Positions 36,853-44,815 of a DNA stretch of 64,000 nucleotides are shown one piece after another. The notes beneath the pieces are model-generated. The model searched no databases. It had not been told where the DNA came from and saw nothing but the letters and a program-made list of their open reading frames with translations. Made by a program: the position numbers and the translations under genes. The stretch is from Brevibacterium paucivorans (GTDB taxonomy: Bacteria; Actinomycetota; Actinomycetes; Actinomycetales; Brevibacteriaceae), in assembly GCF_016907735.1 (NCBI RefSeq), contig NZ_JAFBCP010000001.1, forward strand, positions 186,001 through 250,000. The letters run 5' to 3'. Position 1 is the first letter of the stretch. Each line of letters starts with the position of its first letter.

Positions 36853-38118
36853 TTAGGCCGTCTTTCGGGACGGCCTTTTGCGTGCCTTTTTAGGGACGAG
36901 CGTGGGTGCGACGTTGCTGTTGACGACGTCGTGTGTGATGACGACGCGTTCAATGTCGTCGCGGCTGGGCAGTTCAAACATGATGGGCTGGAGGACTTCT
37001 TCGAGGATTGAGCGAAGTCCGCGCGCACCGGTTTCGCGTAGGAGGGCGAGGTCGGCGATAGCTTCGAGTGCTTCGTGTTCAAATTCGAGTTCAACGCCGT
37101 CCATGTTGAACATGGCTTGGTACTGTTTGACCAGTGCGTTGCGTGGTTCGGTGAGGATCGCGATGAGTGCTTCGCGGTCCAGGTTGTCCAGCGTCGCGAT
37201 CACGGGGACACGGCCGATGAACTCAGGAATGAGGCCGAACTTCAGGAGGTCTTCTGGGAGCAGGTCCTCGAAGTGGTTAACGTCGTCTTCCTTGGATTGG
37301 ATGAGTGCGCCAAACCCGATTCCGTGCTTGCCCTTGCGTGCCGAGATGATCTCTTCGAGGCCAGCGAATGCGCCGGCCACGATGAAGAGCACGTTGGTGG
37401 TGTCGAGCTGGATGAACTCTTGGTGTGGGTGCTTGCGTCCGCCTTGGGGAGGAACGGAGGCCTGGGTTCCTTCCAGGATTTTCAGGAGTGCCTGCTGGAC
37501 GCCTTCGCCTGATACGTCACGGGTGATGGACGGGTTTTCGGCTTTTCGGGAAATCTTGTCGATTTCGTCAATGTAGATGATGCCGGTTTGGGCGCGTTCG
37601 ACGTCGAAGTCAGCGGCTTGGAGTAGTTTGAGCAGGATATTTTCGACGTCTTCACCTACGTATCCGGCTTCGGTGAGTGAAGTGGCGTCGGCGACTGCGA
37701 AAGGTACGTTGAGTTTCTTGGCGAGAGTCTGGGCCACGTAGGTTTTGCCGGAACCAGTTGGGCCCACCATGAGGATATTGGATTTAGCGATTTCGACCTC
37801 AGGCTTTTCGCCAGACCGCATCGCGTTGATGCGTTTGTAGTGGTTGTACACCGCAACTGAGAGAGCGCGTTTGGCGGATTCTTGGCCCACGACGAAGTCG
37901 TTGAGGTGGTCGAAAATGTCCTGTGGCTTGGGGAGTTCGATTGCCTGATCAGGTTCTTTACCGGCGTTGAGTTCTTCGTCGATGATTTCGTTGCACAGAC
38001 CGATGCATTCGTCGCAAATGTATACGCCCGAACCCGCAATGAGCTTTCGGACCTGTTTTTGCGTTTTGTCGCAAAAACTACATTTAAGTAAATCTGCACC
38101 TGCGCGTGTCACTGTCAC
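36853..38118 (-). CDS. clpX: ATP-dependent Clp protease ATP-binding subunit ClpX
   Basis: The 421-aa AAA+ unfoldase has the N-terminal C4 zinc-binding domain (CSFCDKTQ...[10 protein letters not shown], about 14-41), Walker A GPTGSGKT, Walker [11 protein letters not shown], the pore loop GYVGED and the ClpP-contacting IGF loop (GIGFGA). ClpX unfolds substrates and feeds them to ClpP1P2. It starts at GTG 38118 and has its own promoter region downstream of the clpP genes. Confidence 0.97.
   Translation of the reverse strand: MTVTRAGADLLKCSFCDKTQKQVRKLIAGSGVYICDECIGLCNEIIDEELNAGKEPDQAIELPKPQDIFDHLNDFVVGQESAKRALSVAVYNHYKRINAMRSGEKPEVEIAKSNILMVGPTGSGKTYVAQTLAKKLNVPFAVADATSLTEAGYVGEDVENILLKLLQAADFDVERAQTGIIYIDEIDKISRKAENPSITRDVSGEGVQQALLKILEGTQASVPPQGGRKHPHQEFIQLDTTNVLFIVAGAFAGLEEIISARKGKHGIGFGALIQSKEDDVNHFEDLLPEDLLKFGLIPEFIGRVPVIATLDNLDREALIAILTEPRNALVKQYQAMFNMDGVELEFEHEALEAIADLALLRETGARGLRSILEEVLQPIMFELPSRDDIERVVITHDVVNSNVAPTLVPKKARKRPSRKTA
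36855..36879 (+). terminator. terminator of the valS-AIM24 unit
   Basis: GGCCGTC (36856-36862) pairs with GACGGCC (36869-36875) across TTTCGG and is followed by TTTT. It lies inside the last codons of the convergent clpX gene. Confidence 0.75.
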
Positions 38119-38345
38119 AACCTTTCACAGAACTCATACCCAGAGTAGTACGCCCGCTTGCTCCATGCTTGCACAAACGCGCTTAAGCTGGCGGTTTTCC
38201 TGTAACGGTGTGTCGCTGGATCCTACTCTCATGAGGTTGAAAGACGGAACACCGCACACAAACGGCGCGGGCCGAGGAACACCTCGGCCCGCGCTTGCCA
38301 CCTCTCGGTCTAACCGGTCACTTTGAGCCAGTTACGCAAAAACTG
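38119..38345. other. clpP2-clpX intergenic region
   Basis: About 227 bases hold the clpX promoter and leader and, near 38265-38294, a strong hairpin ending the clpP message. No other gene is visible. Confidence 0.4.
38265..38294 (-). terminator. hairpin after clpP2
   Basis: GCGCGGGCCGAGG (38265-38277) pairs perfectly with CCTCGGCCCGCGC (38282-38294) over a 4-base AACA loop. The T-run leftward is weak. The stem contains the heptamer CCGAGGT that is over-represented in this window. Confidence 0.7.
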
Positions 38346-38993
38346 CTATTTCACACCTTTACGGCTGCTGAGCACCTGGTCGACCAGTCCATAGTTCTTG
38401 GCTTCTTCGGCGGTGAGGAACAGGTCGCGTTCGATGTCGTTCGAGACCTCGTCGGCGCTCTTATTCGAGTGCTTAGCGAGCGTCTCCTCGAGCCAGCGAC
38501 GCATTCGCAAGACCTCGTTCGCCTGAATCTCAAGGTCTGACGCCTGCCCCTGACCTTGCCCCTGCATTGCGGGCTGGTGAATGAGCACACGCGCATTCGG
38601 CAGAGCAAGACGCTTTCCAGGCGCACCCGCCGCCAGCAGAACCGCCGCAGCAGAGGCTGCCTGCCCCAAGCACACGGTCTGGATCTCTGGTTTGATGTAC
38701 TGCATAGTGTCGTAGATCGCCGTCAGCGCCGTGAACGATCCACCCGGCGAGTTGATGTACAGCGTGATGTCTCGGTCAGGATCCTGACTCTCAAGCACAA
38801 GCAACTGAGCCATCACGTCATCGGCCGAGGTGTCGTCCACCTGCACGCCCAAGAAGATCACTCGGTCTTCAAACAGTTTGGTGTATGGGTCCTGGCGCTT
38901 AAAACCGTACGGCGTACGCTCTTCGAACTGAGGCATCACGTAGCGCGACGTCGGCATGTTTCCAGCGGTTGCCCATGGGTCAATGTGTGTCAT
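38346..38993 (-). CDS. clpP2: ATP-dependent Clp protease proteolytic subunit ClpP2
   Basis: A 215-aa serine protease subunit with an N-terminal extension before [15 protein letters not shown]. The catalytic Ser is in [11 protein letters not shown], His in VLIHQP and Asp in the downstream NDIERDLF region. The [20 protein letters not shown] segment is typical of the actinobacterial ClpP2. With ClpP1 it forms the mixed-ring peptidase. It follows clpP1 by 12 bases. Confidence 0.96.
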   Translation of the reverse strand: MTHIDPWATAGNMPTSRYVMPQFEERTPYGFKRQDPYTKLFEDRVIFLGVQVDDTSADDVMAQLLVLESQDPDRDITLYINSPGGSFTALTAIYDTMQYIKPEIQTVCLGQAASAAAVLLAAGAPGKRLALPNARVLIHQPAMQGQGQGQASDLEIQANEVLRMRRWLEETLAKHSNKSADEVSNDIERDLFLTAEEAKNYGLVDQVLSSRKGVK

Positions 38994-39005
38994 GAAAGTC
39001 TCCGA

Positions 39006-39617
39006 TCAGTTGGATGCAGCTGCTGGAACGTCGGCAGCGTGGGTCACCACTTTGTCGATGAAGCCGTAGTCCAGGGCTTCATCTGCAGTGAACCAGTGGT
39101 CACGGTCGTTGTCCTTGAGGATCTGCTCAACCGTCTTACCCGTCTGGTCTGCGGTGATCTGTGCCATCTGACGCTTCATGTGAAGAATCAGTTCGGCCTG
39201 GATCTTGATGTCGGTTGCAGTACCGCCGATTCCACCCAGTGGCTGGTGCATGAGAATACGAGCGTGCGGGGTCGCAAAGCGCTTGCCCTTAGCACCGGAG
39301 GACAGGAGGAACTGACCCATCGAAGCGGCCATTCCCATTGCGACGGTTCCCACGTCGGGCTTGATGTATTGCATGGTGTCGTAGATCGCCATGCCGGCGG
39401 TCACGGACCCACCTGGGGAGTTGATGTACAACCAAATGTCTTTTTCAGGGTCCTCAGCAGCCAGGAGCATCATCTGTGCACAGATGGCGTTCGCGTTGGA
39501 GTCACGCACTTCGGAACCCAGCCAGATGATCCGTTCTTTGAGCAGACGGTTGTAGATGTGGTCGTCCAGGCCCATGCCGGAGCCTGGGACATCCATTGTC
39601 CATTCGTGGTTCGTCAC
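39006..39617 (-). CDS. clpP1: ATP-dependent Clp protease proteolytic subunit ClpP1
   Basis: A 203-aa ClpP with the catalytic Ser in [11 protein letters not shown], His in [10 protein letters not shown] and Asp in DNDRDHWF. The shorter N-terminus and [15 protein letters not shown] segment distinguish it as ClpP1. It heads the clpP1-clpP2 pair, downstream of tig and separated from it by a terminator. Confidence 0.96.
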   Translation of the reverse strand: MTNHEWTMDVPGSGMGLDDHIYNRLLKERIIWLGSEVRDSNANAICAQMMLLAAEDPEKDIWLYINSPGGSVTAGMAIYDTMQYIKPDVGTVAMGMAASMGQFLLSSGAKGKRFATPHARILMHQPLGGIGGTATDIKIQAELILHMKRQMAQITADQTGKTVEQILKDNDRDHWFTADEALDYGFIDKVVTHAADVPAAASN

Positions 39618-39737
39618 GTTTCACTCCTGTAATAGAGGTAATTTCTACGAACTTTAACCCGCTTGGGGCCAGTTTTAGTCCCAGTTGGCCCGTTGTTCGC
39701 CATCAGCGTGAAAGAGTCCGCCGAGGTGGGATACAGA

Positions 39738-39773
39738 AAAGCCCGCCTCGCACCGGTGTGCGTGGCGGGCTTT
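39738..39773 (-). terminator. terminator of tig
   Basis: AAAGCCCGCC (39738-39747) and GGCGGGCTTT (39764-39773) pair perfectly; leftward the stem is followed by TTTTCTG. A classical intrinsic terminator. Confidence 0.88.
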
Positions 39774-39786
39774 GTGGCAGTGGCGA

Positions 39787-41175
39787 CTACTTGTCGGTGT
39801 CCTCTGCCGTTTCTTCTTCTGTGCTTTCAGCAGCTTCTGCTTCTTCGACGGCTTCTTCTGCTTCGGCTTCAGCTTCTGCGACTTCTTCTTCGTCAGCGGC
39901 TGGGGTGGTGAAGGCAGTCATGTCGACCTCGTTGCCTTCGGTGTCCACGACCTTGGCTTCCGACAGAACGCTTGCGAGACCTTTACGACGCGCAACGTCG
40001 GCCTGCAGGGCCATAACCTGTCCCTGCGATCCGAGCGCCTGCATGAAGTCCTGCGGGCTCATGCCGTACTGCTGAGATGCGGTCATGATGTACTCGATGA
40101 GTTCCTGCTGCGAAACTTCGATCGACTCAGCCTTCACAATGGCGTCGAGGATGAACTGCGTACGCATGGTGCGCTCAGTTTCTTCTGTGACTTCCTTGCG
40201 GTGCTCGTCGTCTTCTGTGCGGTCTTCGTTTTCCAGGTGACGGTTGACTTCAGCTTCAACGAGCTTGGCCGGCACAGGAACGTCGACTTTTTCGAGGAGA
40301 GCTTCCAGGACCTTGTCGCGTGCTTCAACGCCCTGTTCAAGTTCCTTGTTGCGCTTGGCAGTTTCTTTCAGGTCCTCGCGGAGCTCTTCCATGGTGTCGA
40401 ACTCAGAAGCCATCTGTGCGAAGTCGTCGTCAGCCTCTGCAAGCTCACGTTCCTTAACGGACTTGAGGGTGATCTTGACGAGAGCGTCCTTACCTTCGTG
40501 TTCCCCACCTGCAAGCTGGGTTTCGAAGCTGGTTTCTTCACCTTCGGACAGGCCTTCGAGTGCTTCGTCCATGCCCTTGAGCATGGTGCCGGAGCCAACC
40601 TGGTAGGACACGTCGTTTGCGGAGTCCACTTCTTCTTCGTCAACGAGGGCAACCAGGTCCAGCGTCACGAAGTCGTCGTTTGTGGCTGGGCGGTCTACTG
40701 CGTTGAGGGTGCCGAAACGGCTACGCAGTGCATCGAGCTCTGCTTCGACATCTTCTTCAGTGACCTCGATGGGCTCAACTTCAACGCTGATGTCGGAGTA
40801 TGTGGGCAGTTCAACCTCTGGCACGCAGTCCACTTCAACGGTGAACTTCAGTTCGCCTTCGTCTTTTCCGTCCAAGCCAGGGACTTCCGATACCTCTACT
40901 TCAGGCTGGCCCAGTGGCTCTACGTTGTTTTCTTCAACCGCACGACGGAAGAATCCATCGAGGCTGTTGTTGACTGCTTCCTGCATGACAACTGGGCGGC
41001 CAACACGGTGGTCGATCAGCTTCGCAGGCACGTTACCGCGACGGAATCCGGGCACGTTGATCTGACGAGCGATCTGCTTGTAGGCCTCGTCGATGCTCGG
41101 CTTGAGTTCGGCAAACGGTACTTCAACGCTGAGCTTGACCCGGGTCGGGTCGAGTTTCTCGACGGAGCTCTTCAC
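39787..41175 (-). CDS. tig: trigger factor
   Basis: The 462-aa ribosome-associated chaperone has the ribosome-binding domain with PGFRRGNVPAKLIDHRVGRPVV (family G-F-R-x-G-K motif varied to GFRRGN), the FKBP-type PPIase domain (about 160-245) and the helical C-terminal arms, ending in an acidic EEVAEAEAEAEEAVEEAEA tail. GTG 41175 follows GAGAGG. It assists folding of nascent chains. Confidence 0.95.
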   Translation of the reverse strand: MKSSVEKLDPTRVKLSVEVPFAELKPSIDEAYKQIARQINVPGFRRGNVPAKLIDHRVGRPVVMQEAVNNSLDGFFRRAVEENNVEPLGQPEVEVSEVPGLDGKDEGELKFTVEVDCVPEVELPTYSDISVEVEPIEVTEEDVEAELDALRSRFGTLNAVDRPATNDDFVTLDLVALVDEEEVDSANDVSYQVGSGTMLKGMDEALEGLSEGEETSFETQLAGGEHEGKDALVKITLKSVKERELAEADDDFAQMASEFDTMEELREDLKETAKRNKELEQGVEARDKVLEALLEKVDVPVPAKLVEAEVNRHLENEDRTEDDEHRKEVTEETERTMRTQFILDAIVKAESIEVSQQELIEYIMTASQQYGMSPQDFMQALGSQGQVMALQADVARRKGLASVLSEAKVVDTEGNEVDMTAFTTPAADEEEVAEAEAEAEEAVEEAEAAESTEEETAEDTDK

Positions 41176-41312
41176 TTTTTACCTCTCGTTAAAACTTACG
41201 CGGGCATTAGTCCCGCAGAACACAACTGACCATTCTAATGGTTCATCTGCGCTTTACGCACATCGGAAACGCCTGTAGCCCTGTGGGCTAAGCCAGATTC
41301 TGCGTAAAGCAA
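41176..41312 (-). promoter_or_regulatory. tig promoter with 10-bp inverted repeat
   Basis: GCTTTACGCA (41251-41260) and TGCGTAAAGC (41301-41310) are exact inverse copies, with a smaller TAGCCC/GGGCTA hairpin between them. Leftward TAGAAT (41237-41232) is a -10 candidate for tig and TGCGTA (41260-41255), within the near arm, a -35, so the repeat may be an operator. Confidence 0.5.
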
Positions 41313-41351
41313 AAGTCCCGAGGCTCTGTTCGAAACAGTGCCTCGGGACTT
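41313..41351 (-). terminator. terminator of tRNA-Gly
   Basis: AAGTCCCGAGGC (41313-41324) pairs with GCCTCGGGACTT (41340-41351); CTGTT and AACAG pair inside the loop; a TTTT run follows leftward. Confidence 0.85.
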
Positions 41352-41359
41352 CACATCCG

Positions 41360-41430
41360 AGGGGATGACGGGAATCGAACCCGCACTATCAGTTTGGAAG
41401 ACTGAGGCTCTACCATTGAGCTACATCCCC
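41360..41430 (-). tRNA. tRNA-Gly (anticodon TCC)
   Basis: Acceptor GGGGATG pairs with CATCCCC, the anticodon loop reads CTTCCAA with TCC, the T arm has GGTTCGATTCC, and the discriminator is T as usual for glycine. 71 bases, no encoded CCA. Confidence 0.95.
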
Positions 41431-41618
41431 GAGCGCTCAACCAACTGTAGTACACCGCTCGCCAAAAACCAAATCCTGGCCACAAACACACGTTTCTGCA
41501 GGTCAGGGCACTTACCCGGCACCCACCTCGGGACTTCCACCGAAGAGACCCACCCATCCGCCACGCCGGAATTTGCTTTCGCCGATTTATGGGATATGCT
41601 TTTCAAGTTGTCTAAACA

Positions 41619-41692
41619 CGGGGTGTGGCGCAGCTTGGTAGCGCATTCGCTTTGGGAGCGAAGGGTCGCAGGTTCAAATCCTGTCACCCCGA
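41619..41692 (+). tRNA. tRNA-Pro (anticodon TGG)
   Basis: Acceptor CGGGGTG pairs with CACCCCG, the anticodon stem TTCGC/GCGAA closes loop TTTGGGA with anticodon TGG, and the T arm has GGTTCAAATCC. Discriminator A; 74 bases. Confidence 0.95.
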
Positions 41693-41700
41693 CAACACAC

Positions 41701-41738
41701 AGAAAGTCCCGGAACACGTGTTCCGGGACTTTCTTGTT
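41701..41738 (+). terminator. terminator of tRNA-Pro
   Basis: A perfect 34-base palindrome: AGAAAGTCCCGGAACAC (41701-41717) and its inverse 41718-41734, followed by TTG and a short T stretch. The core AAGTCCCG recurs in the other tRNA terminators here. Confidence 0.85.
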
Positions 41739-41768
41739 TCAGCAACCTCGGTAGCTACCGGTTACTAA

Positions 41769-42644
41769 CTACCCAAACAACTTCGGCGGAATGATTTCCG
41801 ACTTCGCGACAGCCGTGGCCCACAACGTCGCCAAACCTTGCAAGTCAGACACCTGTTCATCCGACAGCGCATCCCACGTACTTGCCACACCCATGTCGGT
41901 GAGAGCTTCAACATGCGCCCGCAGCTTGACACCCTCCTCCGTCAATGTCGCCTCATCATCCGCGCTGGTAAGGAAACCGGCCATCGCTAACTTTTCTGCC
42001 ACCTCGGCCCATTCTTCTGACGTCCACCCACGCATCTTTCGCATGTAATACGGAGCAAAGGACTTACCCGTGGCAGAGTCCAAAACGATCGACTCCACAC
42101 TCCCAACACCCGTGGCAACGAGGGCTGCCAGGTGAGCGTCACCTCGGAACTCACGCAACAAGGTGATGTCCCACCACAGTTGCACCAACTCACCAGCGTC
42201 ATCACCAGCCGACTTTCGCGCATTCACATGCGCCGCATACAACGGCTTCCCGCACACGTCACTTGCCTCAAGAACAGGGGCGAGCGCCCGGCGAATGTGC
42301 GGAATGGACTCCAGTAGTTCGCTACCACCTGGCCCCGCTACCAACTTTTCGACAATCTTTTCCGCGGCACGCACTCGGGTCGCGTGGATCTCCTCCGGCG
42401 CCGCCTGTTCCCAGCACGCGGGAACGTGGGCAGACACATAAGCGGGAGCAAAACTGTAAAAGGTCGCGGTCACCAGTTCAGCGCTAGCTTGCCCCAATGG
42501 CGCCGCACGTTGCGCAAGGTACTGCGCGTCACGCTCCACACCAAGCGCATCAAGTTCAGCCACCATTTCTTGCGCGAAATATGAAGCAGAGTGCACAGTG
42601 TCGAGTCGCTTTGTCGTGGAACGAATCACCTTTGATCGTGTCAT
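41769..42644 (-). CDS. SCO6745-like helix-turn-helix/MarR-like protein
   Basis: Read from ATG 42644, the 291-aa helical protein has an N-terminal region (AAPLGQASAELVTATFYSFAPAYV) and a C-terminal winged-helix-like half (GWTSEEWAEVAEKLAMAGFLTSADDEATLTEEGVKLRAHVE). This layout is that of a conserved actinobacterial family annotated as SCO6745-like. No enzyme motif is seen; a regulatory or ligand-binding role is possible. It is divergent from the CPBP gene. Confidence 0.65.
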   Translation of the reverse strand: MTRSKVIRSTTKRLDTVHSASYFAQEMVAELDALGVERDAQYLAQRAAPLGQASAELVTATFYSFAPAYVSAHVPACWEQAAPEEIHATRVRAAEKIVEKLVAGPGGSELLESIPHIRRALAPVLEASDVCGKPLYAAHVNARKSAGDDAGELVQLWWDITLLREFRGDAHLAALVATGVGSVESIVLDSATGKSFAPYYMRKMRGWTSEEWAEVAEKLAMAGFLTSADDEATLTEEGVKLRAHVEALTDMGVASTWDALSDEQVSDLQGLATLWATAVAKSEIIPPKLFG

Positions 42645-42717
42645 ACAGATCACACTACACGCGTTCATGTGGACGCGCGGCCTGATTCACCTCGCAACCT
42701 TGGGTATTGTCCACAGT

Positions 42718-43554
42718 GTGACGAACCCACATGCGACGAACCCGCCCAGTTTCACGCGAACGGACCTGGCAAAGTACGCAGCTGTTGCCCTGCTGGCCGG
42801 TTCGGCTGTCATGCTTTTTGGCCTGTATGACCAGCCTCTGCGCGTCTGGGGATTCGCCGCCTTGGCAGCCTCAGTGGCGCTGTCATGGTGCGCAGACAAG
42901 CCGTTTGCCAAGGACATCTTGCTGATAGCCCTGGGTTTGGGCATTCTGCGCACGATCTCCCTCGAGGCCGACATCTCATGGCCCAACATGTTCCTTATGG
43001 GCGCTGTCCTAGGCGCCTCGGTATTCGTGCCGTACGCATTGAGCCGGTGGGTGTACCGCGATCACGCCATCCGCTTCCCTACCCGAAAGGGTCGAAAGTG
43101 GTCGCGTTTGGAATTCGGGTGGCTTGCTTTCGTGATAATTGTGGGCTGGCTGGTCCTCCCCCGCTACTTCTTTTATTCCGGCGCGTATCTCAACTGGCCG
43201 GCCGTGGTCACGCCCAGCGAAATCTCCCGCCTGTTCATTGGGGTGAACGCCGTTGGCATTTGGGACGAGCTGTTCTTCATCTGCACAGTCTTCACCCTTT
43301 TGCACCGACACTTTTCGTTTTGGCCGGCAAACATCATCACGTCCATTATTTTCGTGTCGTTCCTGTGGGAGTTGGGTTACCGGTCGTGGGCCCCGCTGAT
43401 CACGATCCCGTTCGCCCTGGTCCAGGCCGTCATCTTCACGCGCACCAAGTCGCTACCGTACACGGTGACCGTACACCTGCTCTTTGATGCGGTTGTGTTC
43501 CTATCGATTGTGCATGCCCACCATCCGCAGGCGTTGCCTATTTTTTGGTATTAA
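42718..43554 (+). CDS. CPBP-family intramembrane protease-like protein
   Basis: From GTG 42718 the 278-aa membrane protein has about eight hydrophobic helices. GIWDELFFICTVFTLLHRHF resembles the first CPBP/Abi motif, with D-E in place of the usual E-E, and TVHLLFDAVVF the His motif near the C-terminus; FVSFLWELGYRSW lies between. CPBP proteins are metal-dependent intramembrane proteases or bacteriocin-immunity proteins; the motif deviation leaves activity open. TATTGT (42705-42710) seven bases upstream suggests a leaderless message. Confidence 0.65.
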   Translation: MTNPHATNPPSFTRTDLAKYAAVALLAGSAVMLFGLYDQPLRVWGFAALAASVALSWCADKPFAKDILLIALGLGILRTISLEADISWPNMFLMGAVLGASVFVPYALSRWVYRDHAIRFPTRKGRKWSRLEFGWLAFVIIVGWLVLPRYFFYSGAYLNWPAVVTPSEISRLFIGVNAVGIWDELFFICTVFTLLHRHFSFWPANIITSIIFVSFLWELGYRSWAPLITIPFALVQAVIFTRTKSLPYTVTVHLLFDAVVFLSIVHAHHPQALPIFWY

Positions 43555-43557
43555 AAA

Positions 43558-43597
43558 GCCGAGGTGGCCCCAACAGATCTGTGGGAACCACCTCGGC
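43558..43597. terminator. bidirectional terminator built from CCGAGGT words
   Basis: GCCGAGGTGG (43558-43567) pairs perfectly with CCACCTCGGC (43588-43597). It lies between the convergent CPBP and rpiB genes and has AAAAA on the left, so it can end rpiB transcripts with a T-run. Confidence 0.8.
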
Positions 43598-43622
43598 GGG
43601 GGTGCGGGTTGGGGTGCGAGTC

Positions 43623-44090
43623 TTAGACGCGCCCGGACGTTTCAAACTCACTCATGATGCCAATGCGGCGCACGTGGCGGTCGTCGTTGGAAAATGGGGT
43701 GCGGATGAACGCGTCAACAATGCTGATCGCTTCGTCTTCGCTGTGCTGACGGGCACCCACGGAGACCAGCCATGCGTCGTTGTGTTCGCGGGCAAGTCGG
43801 GAAATCTCGGGATTCCACGATAGCGCGCAGCGGGCCCCTTTCACTTTGTTGGCAGCCATCTGTTCGCCGTTTCCGGATCCACCGATGACGACTCCCAACG
43901 AGTCCAGTCCTTCTGCCCGGTCGGCCACGACACCTTGTGCGGCCGCGATGCAGAATGCTGGGTAGTCGTCGAGCGCGTCGTATTCGTGGGCACCGTGGTC
44001 CACAACTTCGTAACCGTTGTCTTCGAGGTGCTTCTTGAGTGTCTCTTTGAATTCGTATCCGGCATGGTCAGTTCCAAGGTGGATTTTCAT
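43623..44090 (-). CDS. rpiB: ribose-5-phosphate isomerase B
   Basis: From ATG 44090, preceded by AGGGAC, the 155-aa enzyme has KIHLGTDHAGYEFKE, VIGGSGNGEQMAANKVKGARCAL and DAWLVSVGARQHS. The GSGNGEQ loop, with Glu as likely base instead of Cys, is the mycobacterial-type RpiB. It interconverts ribose-5-P and ribulose-5-P. The next gene upstream ends 20 bases away. Confidence 0.93.
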   Translation of the reverse strand: MKIHLGTDHAGYEFKETLKKHLEDNGYEVVDHGAHEYDALDDYPAFCIAAAQGVVADRAEGLDSLGVVIGGSGNGEQMAANKVKGARCALSWNPEISRLAREHNDAWLVSVGARQHSEDEAISIVDAFIRTPFSNDDRHVRRIGIMSEFETSGRV

Positions 44091-44109
44091 GAGTGTCCCT
44101 TCGTGTGTG

Positions 44110-44715
44110 TTAGTCGAACTGCGGGCCAACGGTGCGTGTGCGTTTGATTTCGTAGAATCCGGGGGTGCTTGCTACCAGGAGGGTGCCGTCATACAGCTTT
44201 CCTGCGTCTTCCCCCTTGGGGGCAGGTGTGACGACGGGCCCAAAGAACGCCACGTCACCCACTGCGATCACGGGCGTACCCACGTCTTCACCTACCAGCG
44301 AAATTCCTTCGTTATGCGAGGCACGCAGGGCATCGTCGTAGGTGTCCGTGTGCGCGGCCTCCGCCAGTGACTCCGGCAGGCCAACCTCGGCAAGCGACTC
44401 CTTGATCACCTGGTCAAAGTCTTTATTACCGCCGAGGTGGATGCGGGTTCCCATGGCCGTGTAGAGATCTGCGATGACCGCGTTTCCATGGTCCTTGGCT
44501 GCGGCGATGATGACGCGGACTGGGCCCCACGCCTTGTCCATGAACTCGAGGTACTCCGGATCGAGGTCACGTCCTTCGTTGAGGACGGACAGGCTCATCA
44601 CGTGGAACTGGACTTCAACGTCGCGCACTTTTTCGACTTCCAACGCCCAGCGCGACGTCATCCATGCCCACGGGCATGTAGGGTCAAACCACATGTGGAG
44701 GGTTTCTTTCGCCAT
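44110..44715 (-). CDS. Rv2466c-like mycothiol-dependent nitroreductase / DsbA-fold protein
   Basis: The 201-aa thioredoxin-fold protein closely follows Rv2466c as I recall it: MWFDPTCPWAWMTSRWALEVEKVRDVEV, FHVMSLSVLNEGRD, WGPVRVIIAA, LYTAMGTRIH, VGEDVGTPVIAVGDVAFFGPV and the final KRTRTVGPQFD. Rv2466c uses a CPWC active site with mycothiol. Here the motif is CPWA, with Cys14 but Ala17, so only the nucleophilic Cys remains and a monothiol, mycothiol-dependent mechanism is implied. It precedes rpiB on the same strand. Confidence 0.85.
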   Translation of the reverse strand: MAKETLHMWFDPTCPWAWMTSRWALEVEKVRDVEVQFHVMSLSVLNEGRDLDPEYLEFMDKAWGPVRVIIAAAKDHGNAVIADLYTAMGTRIHLGGNKDFDQVIKESLAEVGLPESLAEAAHTDTYDDALRASHNEGISLVGEDVGTPVIAVGDVAFFGPVVTPAPKGEDAGKLYDGTLLVASTPGFYEIKRTRTVGPQFD

Positions 44716-44815
44716 TCTGCATCACCTTTCGCGTGTGAGAAGTTCGCGTCAAAAACTGTGTCAGTCCCCCGTGATTGAATGGGAGAACATTGATCTTCTG
44801 ACGTTAGGAGCCTAC

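Noticed and set aside
44474..44815. N-terminal extension of pepN
   Set aside because: It is antisense to the nitroreductase-like gene; GTG 44816 with AGGAG matches the family N-terminus.
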